This document shows, piece after piece, positions 1-7,070 of a stretch of 64,000 nucleotides of DNA. Made by a program: the position numbers and the translations under genes. The notes beneath the pieces were generated by a model that searched no databases, was not told the origin of the DNA, and saw only the letters and a list, made by a program, of their open reading frames with translations. Location: contig NZ_RIZG01000001.1 of the NCBI RefSeq assembly GCF_003721245.1, positions 186,001 to 250,000 of the forward strand, written 5' to 3'. Origin of the DNA: Marinomonas hwangdonensis. GTDB lineage: Bacteria > Pseudomonadota > Gammaproteobacteria > Pseudomonadales > Marinomonadaceae. Position 1 is the first letter of the stretch; each line of letters starts with the position of its first letter.

Positions 1-2
1 AT

Positions 3-920
3 ATTTTTATTGATTTCTTCGTGCCCATGTTGGTTGCGAATCTTATCGCGCTTATTTTTTGTTTGATGGGAGGATATTACTTACTCGTTCGAAAGCAGCC
101 TAAAATCGCCGCCGTTATATTGCAGCTTCTTGTTTCAATTGACAGTTTTTTTCTGATTTTGATCAGTGGAAATGAAGAGTTCGCCCTTGTATTCGCTTTT
201 TTAACCCCCGTTATGGGCATTTTTCTTTTGGGGTATCTGTGGGGGGCCATTCTCAGTATTATTAACTTTGCCGCCATCTTCTACTTTTGCTTTACTCAAA
301 TGGAAACCTGGGGGCCGGTGTTTTTCGATACTGCGAGCTTGATTCATTTCTCAGTGATTTATTTGGTTATTTTGATTGTTTCTTTTTTTTACGATTCCAG
401 TCGTAGAAAAGCTTACCAAATGATGGAAGAGGCAAATTTTAAACTGAGTGAGTTAGCCACCACAGATGCTCTAACCACATTGCGTAACCGTCGCTATCTA
501 GAAGATTGCTTAATGAGTTCTAAGAAAAATCATTATATAGCGATGATTGATGTGGATAATTTCAAGCAAGTCAATGATCTTCTAGGACATGATCAGGGCG
601 ATAAAGTTCTAATAGAATTGGCGCGAGTATTAAAAGAAACGGTTGCCCAAAATGACATTGTTGGTCGCTGGGGAGGAGAAGAGTTCGTGATCATTTTTGC
701 TGAACACAATGCGACACAACTGCAAGCTACCCTAGAAAAGCTCAACCAAGCTGTCGCCAGTCATGATTTTGGGATTAAGCGAGACGTAACTGTCAGTATT
801 GGCTCAACCAATCATAATGCCGCCAGTCATAGGGACAGTATACGCACAGTCGATCAAGCCTTATACACTGCCAAAGCAAACGGTAAAAACCGATATTGCA
901 TTATGACAGAGGCTACTTAG
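3..920 (+). CDS. Membrane-anchored diguanylate cyclase (GGDEF), 5' end outside window
   Basis: Makes the second messenger c-di-GMP from two GTP. The reading frame is open to the window edge, so the true start may lie upstream; an in-frame GTG at 21 and an ATG at 27 are the first internal candidates. Counting from 21, residues 1-125 are hydrophobic with about five membrane segments and no recognisable extracellular domain. A short coiled linker follows (about 125-145), then a GGDEF domain from 'TDALTTLRNRR'. The active-site motif is GGEEF (218-222) and the metal-binding DVDNFK motif is present, so it should be catalytically competent. The RxxD inhibitory site just before GGEEF reads AQND, so product inhibition at the I-site is probably lost. 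The gene stands alone; its neighbour is on the other strand. Family assignment is secure; the input signal is unknown. Confidence 0.9.
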   Translation: MFIDFFVPMLVANLIALIFCLMGGYYLLVRKQPKIAAVILQLLVSIDSFFLILISGNEEFALVFAFLTPVMGIFLLGYLWGAILSIINFAAIFYFCFTQMETWGPVFFDTASLIHFSVIYLVILIVSFFYDSSRRKAYQMMEEANFKLSELATTDALTTLRNRRYLEDCLMSSKKNHYIAMIDVDNFKQVNDLLGHDQGDKVLIELARVLKETVAQNDIVGRWGGEEFVIIFAEHNATQLQATLEKLNQAVASHDFGIKRDVTVSIGSTNHNAASHRDSIRTVDQALYTAKANGKNRYCIMTEAT

Positions 921-1007
921 AGTATTGAGAGTAGATAAGCGGTGATAGCACGTCTTCAACCTTAGAATACGGTATAAGAAAAGCGAAAATCGACTCTGAG
1001 GTCACAG

Positions 1008-1526
1008 TTAGCATGGTGAAATTAACATCAACGCTTTTCCATCGCTTTTGAACATTCCAACAGATGGAGTGTTACCTTGTACGATAATTTCGGCAGAAGC
1101 GTTGGTTATTTCAGAGCCCGAGACGCGAATATTACCAAGCTCACTTTGTGGCAAAGTATCATCCACATCAATCGTAAAGCTAACAGAATCGTTTGCTTGA
1201 ATGCTTTCAATACTAAGAGACAACATGGAATCACCGTCTTCTACCTTGCCTGAAGACAGAAGTTCCATGGTTCCTTTTCTGACTTCAAATGGCTGAAATA
1301 CGTCAACGCCAGCGCCCGTTGAGGTTGTATCAAAGATAAGACCCCCTGAGCTGTTTGATAAATCCAAATTTAAAATTACATCCTTCAATTCACATTGGCC
1401 AGTATTGCTTATGACAAACCGGTCTTTAGGAGCGCTTTCAATGAATGACACTTCTATGTTTGCATGAGCTGAAGCCCCTGCAAAAAGAAATACAGAAACT
1501 GCTGCAGGTAAAAGTGCTTTGAACAT
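1008..1526 (-). CDS. Secreted protein resembling 'aggregation factor core' family
   Basis: A 172-residue exported protein. A clear signal peptide (hydrophobic core around residues 5-18, cleavage probably after AHA) is followed by a beta-rich, acidic mature domain. The mature part starts with the pattern SFIESAPKDRF and contains FDTTSTGAGVDVFQPFEV and SFTIDVDDTLP blocks. These recall small marine bacterial proteins annotated 'aggregation factor core' after a domain of the sponge aggregation factor MAFp3. There are only two cysteines (residue 45 region and the C-terminal residue), which could form one disulfide. No partner gene is adjacent. A role in cell surface or adhesion is suggested only by the family name; no function is shown for the bacterial versions as far as I know. 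The start is the ATG whose upstream purine-rich stretch (AAGGATAG on the minus strand) serves as ribosome binding site. Confidence 0.7.
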   Translation of the reverse strand: MFKALLPAAVSVFLFAGASAHANIEVSFIESAPKDRFVISNTGQCELKDVILNLDLSNSSGGLIFDTTSTGAGVDVFQPFEVRKGTMELLSSGKVEDGDSMLSLSIESIQANDSVSFTIDVDDTLPQSELGNIRVSGSEITNASAEIIVQGNTPSVGMFKSDGKALMLISPC

Positions 1527-1809
1527 GGTGCTATCCTTAAATGTTTGACGTCAATAAAGTTTAAACGGCGTCGCCCAACATACAGATCACTATTAAATCG
1601 AGCAACCCGTTAATCAGTGTCCATGATAGATGGGAATGGCTCAAACTAGGATTTTAAATGGAAAATTATTTATGGATGATTGATCTAATGTAAACACAAA
1701 AGCGATGAGGTAATAATCCTCAACGTATCCCGCTCTTGCTTCAATTCACCCGACCATAAAAGGTTTTGCTTGCGGCTTCTGATAGCGCAATTCCAGGCTG
1801 TGAATTATA
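1527..1809. other. Intergenic stretch without a recognisable gene
   Basis: About 280 bases between the secreted protein and the IS91 remnant. No reading frame of useful size and no family signal were seen. The part nearest the secreted gene should carry its promoter, but no clear -35/-10 pair was identified. The part from about 1740 on may be the decayed 3' end of the IS91-type element. Confidence 0.4.
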
Positions 1810-1851
1810 GGCGAGAACCGCCAACATACGAGTGGTCTCGCCTTATGTTGG
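1810..1851. repeat. Two interlocked inverted repeats (pseudoknot topology) at the IS91 remnant end
   Basis: GGCGAGAACC (1810-1819) is complementary to GGTCTCGCC (1834-1842) apart from one bulged base. CCAACATA (1821-1828) is perfectly complementary to TATGTTGG (1844-1851). The arms are ordered A-B-A'-B', so a single strand could fold as an H-type pseudoknot. It lies at the 3' side of the broken transposase, where IS91-type elements carry structured ends; that link is inference. Confidence 0.5.
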
Positions 1852-2100
1852 TGTGGCTCGGTGAATGGCATTTCGACCACGGAAAAGCACCAATGCGCCA
1901 GGTTCGATTGCCAACCTTTTTTCCGACACTCCAGAGCGGGTAATATAACGGCATAGCCTTTCGAGTTTACTTCTATCCTGTGCGTTGCTCATCATGACGC
2001 CTGCATGGAGACTAAAGCCTGCCACTTTTGTGGCACAGCCTAACGCAAGCCACTGCTCTGCCATAGGTGAAATGGTTTGCAAGACAAAGACCTTTCGTCA
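1843..2100 (-). pseudogene. IS91-family (Y2-type) transposase remnant, C-terminal part
   Basis: A fragment of a rolling-circle IS91-type transposase. Reading leftward from about 2097, the frame RKVFVLQTIS, then KVAGFSLHAGV, DRSKLERLCRYITR and VSEKRLAIEPG, matches the conserved C-terminal region of these transposases. In intact members the order is KVF-LQT, KVAGFSLHAGV, KLERLCRYIxRPxVSEKRL and then a LKTPYRDGTTH-like block. Here the last block appears only in another frame (EMPFTEPHQHK), so there is a frameshift, and the frame stops at 1843. The N-terminal two-thirds, including the catalytic tyrosines and the zinc-binding domain, is missing: at 2098-2103 the sequence switches abruptly to the stop codon of the AFG1-like gene. 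No N-terminal piece was recognised beyond that gene. Non-functional. Confidence 0.8.
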
Positions 2101-3594
2101 TTACCGTCCCCATTCCTTTCCACCCATTTCTACCAACCGAGACGCGGCTCGTCGAAAGGAAAAGGCGAGATCATTGGCTGACGAAAATTGTGCCAGTGAC
2201 ACGCCAATTCGACCCGTCGCCGACCACTCATAATATTTCCCCTCTTTGGTGCGAATCATGGTGGTCGCAAAGGAACTCGAGTTTCCTCCCTTCTCATTGA
2301 CAATCAATTCTTCATCTCCGTCACTGCTTTCGACTTGCGCTTCAAAATCAACAAACAATTCGTCGAGCGGGACTTGTGCCGCCAGCACCAAGCGGGTGCG
2401 AGATTCATAGCACGCGTCAATGAGGGTCACGAATCGTCGCGCTTCGTTGAGGTGATTGGCGTCAAGTTGGGGGACGCGTTCCATGATGATGACCGGAAAT
2501 CGGCGACACAGAGAAATATAATCGGCCGCCCCGAGCGGTTGGTAGCACAACTCGGAAAAGTCAAACCAGGCGCACCGTTCATTCAATCGGGCGACCTGGA
2601 CGGTGCGACCAAAGAGGACGGGAATGATCTCGGCCTCAGTTCCGGATGCAGTGCCACCAAATATTTCTTCCAACTGCGCCTGCATGTCCCTATTAATACT
2701 ATTATCGCCATGATCGTCCTTGTTTGACCAAAAATAGGATTGACCATCCGCTCGACTTTCGAGTCGATAATCCTTCTTAGAATCCTCCATGGAAATAATG
2801 TCGGACGTGTCTTTCAACATGTCGATGAATGGCAAAAAGAGGGAGCGGTTTATGCCTCCCTTATACAAGGCATCGGGGGCTCGATTCGAGGTGGCCACCA
2901 TCACGACATTCCAATCCAATAATAGTGAAAACAGTCGCTTCAAAATCATGGCATCGGCAATGTCTGTCACTTGAAATTCATCGAAACAGAGGAGTTGGGC
3001 TTCTTGTGCCAATTGTTGCGCAATGATGGGCAGTGCATCACCTCGTGGGTGCTTCTGTTTGTAGATAAAGATTCGATGATGGACGTCTAGCATGAATTCA
3101 TGAAAGTGGACGCGGCGTTTGGTCATCTTTGTGTGTTTATGGCTATTATTATTACAGCAAGAATCATCATCAGGAACAGTAACCGACGCGTAAAAGAGAT
3201 CCATTAAAAAGCTTTTGCCGACCCCGACCGGTCCATAAATGTACATGCCTCGCGGTGGTGTACCAAAAAACCACAAATGTAACTTCTTTCGAAGAAAGGA
3301 CTGGGCGGATGCCATAGATCGCGCCAGTAACAGTGGACTGCTGCTTGTAGCGCTGCTCTCTGTCGGATCGTCGGTGCGTACGGGTACTGGTGGGAGCAAG
3401 GCAAGAGACTCGTGCAGGGCATCGAATTTTGCCGCCAGAGCGACTTGCGCGTCATCTCGTCGTACCTCCCCCGCGTCCACCTTGAGTTCATAAGCCGCTG
3501 CCACGGGTCCTGTCGAGAGGCACCGCCGAGCGACCCAATGTTGTGCTATTGTCTTCTTCATCATCATGATTGTCTTCATCGCTTTCTTCTTCAT
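2101..3594 (-). CDS. AFG1/LACE1-type AAA ATPase of eukaryotic (mitochondrial) type
   Basis: P-loop ATPase of the AFG1/ZapE family. Eukaryotic members sit at the mitochondrial inner membrane and help turn over respiratory-chain subunits; the bacterial relative is ZapE. The frame is open from 3747, but the protein probably begins at 3594 or at one of the Met codons down to 3561. These are followed by a basic, arginine/serine-rich stretch (KKTIAQHWVARRCLSTGP) like a mitochondrial presequence. Numbered from the 3747 Met: Walker A GPVGVGKS 172-179, a family HFHEFMLDVH block near 214-223, Walker B LLCFDE 252-257, then FQVTDIADAMILKRLF and VVMVATSNRAPDALY, all close to eukaryotic AFG1. Low-complexity insertions (DDDSCCNNNSH) are atypical of bacterial ZapE (about 370 aa). 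The C-terminus (FRRAASRLVEM) looks complete. No Shine-Dalgarno precedes the start, and codon use and base composition differ visibly from the neighbours. No introns. It may not be expressed here. Stramenopile/diatom origin is a guess; assembly chimera is the main alternative. Confidence 0.75.
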   Translation of the reverse strand: MKKKAMKTIMMMKKTIAQHWVARRCLSTGPVAAAYELKVDAGEVRRDDAQVALAAKFDALHESLALLPPVPVRTDDPTESSATSSSPLLLARSMASAQSFLRKKLHLWFFGTPPRGMYIYGPVGVGKSFLMDLFYASVTVPDDDSCCNNNSHKHTKMTKRRVHFHEFMLDVHHRIFIYKQKHPRGDALPIIAQQLAQEAQLLCFDEFQVTDIADAMILKRLFSLLLDWNVVMVATSNRAPDALYKGGINRSLFLPFIDMLKDTSDIISMEDSKKDYRLESRADGQSYFWSNKDDHGDNSINRDMQAQLEEIFGGTASGTEAEIIPVLFGRTVQVARLNERCAWFDFSELCYQPLGAADYISLCRRFPVIIMERVPQLDANHLNEARRFVTLIDACYESRTRLVLAAQVPLDELFVDFEAQVESSDGDEELIVNEKGGNSSSFATTMIRTKEGKYYEWSATGRIGVSLAQFSSANDLAFSFRRAASRLVEMGGKEWGR

Positions 3595-3818
3595 CGATTT
3601 ATCTTGTCCCGTGTGGCGCTGAGGCGGCGTAACAAACCTAAGTTGATTGTGTTTGTGATCATAGTTATACCAGCTCGTAAACGTTAACACCCACCTCCCG
3701 CCTCTTCTAGACTTTTGATCCCATGAGATTAAACAGTGACCCAGCAAAAAGGTTGTCGTTACCCGCTCTGAGACAACTGCATGATGTCGTTACGCCCAGT
3801 TCATACGCTTTCGAGTTT

Positions 3819-3829
3819 GGGGTCAGATC
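3819..3829. repeat. GGGGTCAGATC motif resembling ends of small IS200/RAYT-type elements
   Basis: The 11-base motif, preceded by GAGTTT and followed by an AT-rich stretch, recalls terminal sequences around REP-associated tyrosine transposases in marine gammaproteobacteria. No transposase reading frame or second copy was found in this window, so it is at most a remnant. It marks the point by which the sequence again looks bacterial after the AFG1-like gene. Confidence 0.3.
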
Positions 3830-3873
3830 AAAAACTTAATTATTTTGACGAATTAAAAATGAGCCGCCGCTCT

Positions 3874-3891
3874 ATACGTCAAATGACGTAT
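3874..3891. promoter_or_regulatory. Palindrome upstream of urtA, possible operator
   Basis: ATACGTCA-AA-TGACGTAT is a perfect 8+8 inverted repeat with a two-base spacer, about 130 bases before the urtA start. It is a plausible dimeric-regulator site for the urt/ure block. The regulator is unknown. No convincing sigma-54 or sigma-70 promoter was recognised beside it. A smaller hairpin (GAGGT ... ACCTC, about 3956-3972) lies nearer the start codon, probably in the leader. Confidence 0.35.
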
Positions 3892-4020
3892 CCCTGTAAG
3901 TCATTTCGCGCATACCTTTCTATCGTTGATTTTTTAATACTGGCTCTACGGATTTGAGGTTCTAAACACCTCACCTGAAGACTCAACAATATTCTAAATC
4001 ACAATAGGACGGCTCCAACT

Positions 4021-5304
4021 ATGAAAATCAAAACGCTTACTTCTGCGATTGTGCTCTCTGGTGCAACGCTTATTGCGCTTCCTTCGCTAGCAGCAGACAC
4101 AATCAAGGTCGGTGTGTTGCACTCCTTGTCTGGCACCATGGCGATTTCTGAAACCACGCTAAAAGACACCGTCTTGATGATGGTGGATGAGCAAAACAAA
4201 AAGGGTGGTTTGTTAGGTAAGAAGATCGAAGCTGTGGTGGTTGACCCAGCATCAAACTGGCCATTGTTTGCAGAAAAAGGTCGTGAGTTATTAACCAAAG
4301 ACAAAGTGGATGTGATTTTTGGTAGTTGGACATCGGTTTCTCGTAAATCGGTATTGCCTGTATTGGAAGAATTGAACGGTTTGATGTTCTACCCAGTTCA
4401 GTACGAAGGCGAAGAGTCGTCTAAAAACGTGTTCTACACAGGGGCGGCGCCAAACCAACAGGCGATTCCTGCGGTGGATTATTTGATGAACGATCTGGGT
4501 GTAGAGCGTTTTGTGCTAGCCGGGACAGATTACGTTTATCCACGTACTACCAACAAAGTACTTGAAGCCTATCTAAAAGGCAAAGGCGTTGCTGCCAGTG
4601 ACATCATGATCAACTACACGCCATTCGGTCATTCTGATTGGCAGTCGATTGTGTCTGACGTCAAAAAATTCGGTAGTGAAGGTAAGAAAACCGCCGTAGT
4701 TTCTACCATCAATGGTGATGCCAACGTGCCTTTCTACAAAGAATTGGGTAACCAAGGTATTTCATCGGAAGACATCCCTGTAGTGGCTTTCTCTGTAGGT
4801 GAAGAAGAGCTTTCTGGTTTAGACACAAAACCATTGGTGGGGCACTTGGCGGCTTGGAACTATTTCCAAAGCGTTGAAACGCCTGAGAACGAAGCCTTCA
4901 TCAAGGCTTGGCACGCATACACAAAAAATTCTGATCGTGTAACCAATGACCCAATGGAAGCCACTTATATCGGTTTCAAAATGTGGGCTAACGCGGTAAC
5001 GAAAGCAGGCACAACGGATGTTGATGCGGTTGAGCAAGCCATGATAGGTCAAACTGTCCCGAATTTAACTGGTGGTATTGCGGTGATGAATAAAAACCAC
5101 CACTTGAGCAAGCCAGTACTGATTGGCGAGATCCAAGACGACGGTCAGTTTGAAGTGGTTTGGGAAACCGATGGTGTGGTTGCGGGTGATGCGTGGTCTG
5201 ACTTTTTACCGGGTTCTAAAGATCTGATTTCAGATTGGACGGCGCCGATCAAGTGCGGTAACTACAACACCAAAACTAAGACGTGTTCTGGTCAGAATTA
5301 CTAA
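4021..5304 (+). CDS. urtA: Urea ABC transporter, substrate-binding protein
   Basis: Periplasmic urea-binding protein of the UrtABCDE high-affinity urea importer (branched-chain amino-acid/HAAT family). The 427-residue product starts with a signal peptide (cleavage near ALPSLAA-D, about residue 25). The mature start DTIKVGVLHSLSGTMAISE is typical of UrtA, and so are FGSWTSVSRKSVLPV and MFYPVQYEGEESS farther on. Length matches the family. A purine-rich AGGACGG precedes the ATG. It is the first gene of the cluster and is separated from urtB by a strong hairpin terminator, as expected for a binding protein needed in excess over the membrane parts. Nitrogen control is likely from family knowledge; the only candidate site seen is the palindrome at 3874-3891. 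Confidence 0.96.
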   Translation: MKIKTLTSAIVLSGATLIALPSLAADTIKVGVLHSLSGTMAISETTLKDTVLMMVDEQNKKGGLLGKKIEAVVVDPASNWPLFAEKGRELLTKDKVDVIFGSWTSVSRKSVLPVLEELNGLMFYPVQYEGEESSKNVFYTGAAPNQQAIPAVDYLMNDLGVERFVLAGTDYVYPRTTNKVLEAYLKGKGVAASDIMINYTPFGHSDWQSIVSDVKKFGSEGKKTAVVSTINGDANVPFYKELGNQGISSEDIPVVAFSVGEEELSGLDTKPLVGHLAAWNYFQSVETPENEAFIKAWHAYTKNSDRVTNDPMEATYIGFKMWANAVTKAGTTDVDAVEQAMIGQTVPNLTGGIAVMNKNHHLSKPVLIGEIQDDGQFEVVWETDGVVAGDAWSDFLPGSKDLISDWTAPIKCGNYNTKTKTCSGQNY

Positions 5305-5329
5305 TCTAACCCACTCCCAGGGGTAACCT

Positions 5330-5370
5330 TGACTCCCTGACTGGCCTGTTTGGTTAGGGAGTCATTTTTT
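5330..5370 (+). terminator. Rho-independent (probably partial) terminator between urtA and urtB
   Basis: TGACTCCCT (5330-5338) pairs perfectly with AGGGAGTCA (5356-5364), loop 17 bases, followed by six T. The remaining urt genes lie downstream in the same direction without an obvious strong promoter. This probably attenuates transcription so that urtA mRNA exceeds urtBCDE. Confidence 0.8.
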
Positions 5371-5414
5371 CCTTCGAATAATATTCTGATTTTCTCAAGC
5401 ACTGCGTTTATTAA

Positions 5415-7070
5415 ATGCAATCGCAAAAAATCACCAAAACATGGAGTATGACCTTGAGACGTATCACCTTGAGACATTTCATTGCACTGTGTTGCTGTCT
5501 TTTCGGGCTCTTTTCCCTTTCTACTCATGCGACTGAATCGGCTTCTTTGGATCCTTTGCTTGCTGAGTTAGGCGAAGCCAAAATCAAAGACATGGAGCCT
5601 ATTCTAGTCAAAATCGAAGCCGTATCCGATGAAACCATACTGCCGCTTCTACGCACCTTATTAAACGGCAACTTGTATTACATTAAGGCTGAAAAAAAGG
5701 TTATTGGTCAATTTGAAACCAACGGCGAAACCTTTTACAAAGATGTATTTACTAACGAAATTAACACTGGCATTGATAAACCTGATGTCGACAAAATTCG
5801 TGTAAACAACAATTTGCGGGGCTATTTACGTAATGCCATTGCCCGCATTCAACTGACGTCCAAATCCCCAAGCGTGCGTGAAAATGCCGTACGCGAATTA
5901 CTGTCCAAATTAGACGACAGCACAGTGGCGACACTTGAACGTCTTTATCCATATGAGAGCAACAAAAAAGTCAAAGAAGCCATGGGGTTGGCGCTCGCTA
6001 TGAACACGGCGTCACAAACGGAATTGGCTGTGTCTAACCGTATCGCTGCGATTGAAACGCTTTCCTCTAGTTTAGAAAACGATGTGCGAAATTTACTGAC
6101 GACCTTAACGCGTGACGACAATGCGGCGGTGGTGACGGCGGCGAATATCGCATTAGAAAAAATCGCACAACGGGCGAATCGTTTTGCCTTTGTCGATCAG
6201 TTATTTTTTGGTTTAAGCCTTGGCTCGGTGTTGTTGCTGGCGTCCATTGGCTTGGCGATTACCTTTGGGGTAATGGGCGTTATTAATATGGCCCATGGCG
6301 AAATGATTATGCTCGGCGCTTACACGACGTACGTGGTGCAGTTAATGATGCCGAATTACATCGATTATTCGATTTGGGTAGCGATTCCTGCGGCGTTTTT
6401 GGTGTCGGGTTTGATGGGCGTGTTGATCGAGCGATTGGTAATTTGTCGTTTGCATGGTCGTCCATTGGAAACCTTGCTGGCGACCTTTGGTATCAGTCTG
6501 ATTTTACAGCAATTAGTGCGGACGATTTTTTCGCCACTTAACCGTCAAGTCTCCTCACCCAGCTGGATGAGTGGTTCTTGGGAAATTAACCCTGTGTTGT
6601 CTCTGACGCTAAACCGTTTATACATTCTTGCCTTTGCTTTGCTGGTGTTCATCGTCTTGGTGATCGTCTTGAAGAAAACGTCCCTTGGTCTAAACGTGCG
6701 TGCGGTATCGCAAAATCGCAACATGGCAAAAGCCATGGGTGTAAAAACCAATTGGGTCGATGCGATGACCTTTGGTTTAGGTTCTGGTATCGCGGGTATT
6801 GCCGGTGTGGCTTTGAGTCAATTGACCAACGTAGGGCCTAACTTGGGACAATCTTACATTATCGACTCTTTCATGGTGGTGGTGTTCGGTGGCGTGGGTA
6901 ACTTGTTGGGTACTTTAGTTGCAGCCTTCACTTTGGGTATTGCGACGAAATTTCTTGAACCAACGACTGGTGCGGTTCTCGCAGCGATTCTGGTGTTGGT
7001 GTTTATTATTCTCTTTATCCAAAAACGTCCTAAGGGACTCTTTCCACAAAAAGGGAGGGCGGCAGAATGA
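5415..7070 (+). CDS. urtB: Urea ABC transporter, permease UrtB
   Basis: First of the two membrane permeases of the urea importer (LivH-like). The 551-residue protein has a signal-like N-terminus (residues about 15-40), a soluble periplasmic-type helical region to about residue 255 that is characteristic of UrtB, then roughly eight membrane segments. The block MGVINMAHGEMIMLGAYTTY (around 288-307) and the motif GLNVRAVSQNRNMAKAMGV are typical of this permease class. The start is uncertain: the ATG at 5415 has no clear ribosome binding site, and an ATG at 5448 gives a shorter signal peptide. It overlaps urtC by the tetranucleotide ATGA, implying translational coupling. Confidence 0.95.
   Translation: MQSQKITKTWSMTLRRITLRHFIALCCCLFGLFSLSTHATESASLDPLLAELGEAKIKDMEPILVKIEAVSDETILPLLRTLLNGNLYYIKAEKKVIGQFETNGETFYKDVFTNEINTGIDKPDVDKIRVNNNLRGYLRNAIARIQLTSKSPSVRENAVRELLSKLDDSTVATLERLYPYESNKKVKEAMGLALAMNTASQTELAVSNRIAAIETLSSSLENDVRNLLTTLTRDDNAAVVTAANIALEKIAQRANRFAFVDQLFFGLSLGSVLLLASIGLAITFGVMGVINMAHGEMIMLGAYTTYVVQLMMPNYIDYSIWVAIPAAFLVSGLMGVLIERLVICRLHGRPLETLLATFGISLILQQLVRTIFSPLNRQVSSPSWMSGSWEINPVLSLTLNRLYILAFALLVFIVLVIVLKKTSLGLNVRAVSQNRNMAKAMGVKTNWVDAMTFGLGSGIAGIAGVALSQLTNVGPNLGQSYIIDSFMVVVFGGVGNLLGTLVAAFTLGIATKFLEPTTGAVLAAILVLVFIILFIQKRPKGLFPQKGRAAE

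Noticed and set aside
2335-3493. Several plus-strand and minus-strand frames of 60-130 codons across the AFG1-like gene
   Set aside because: They are out-of-frame or antisense readings of the AFG1-like gene, without family signals or ribosome binding sites.
3935-3960. Possible sigma-54 promoter (CTGGCTC...TTTGA) upstream of urtA
   Set aside because: The GG and GC elements do not have the required spacing and the -12 GC is missing.
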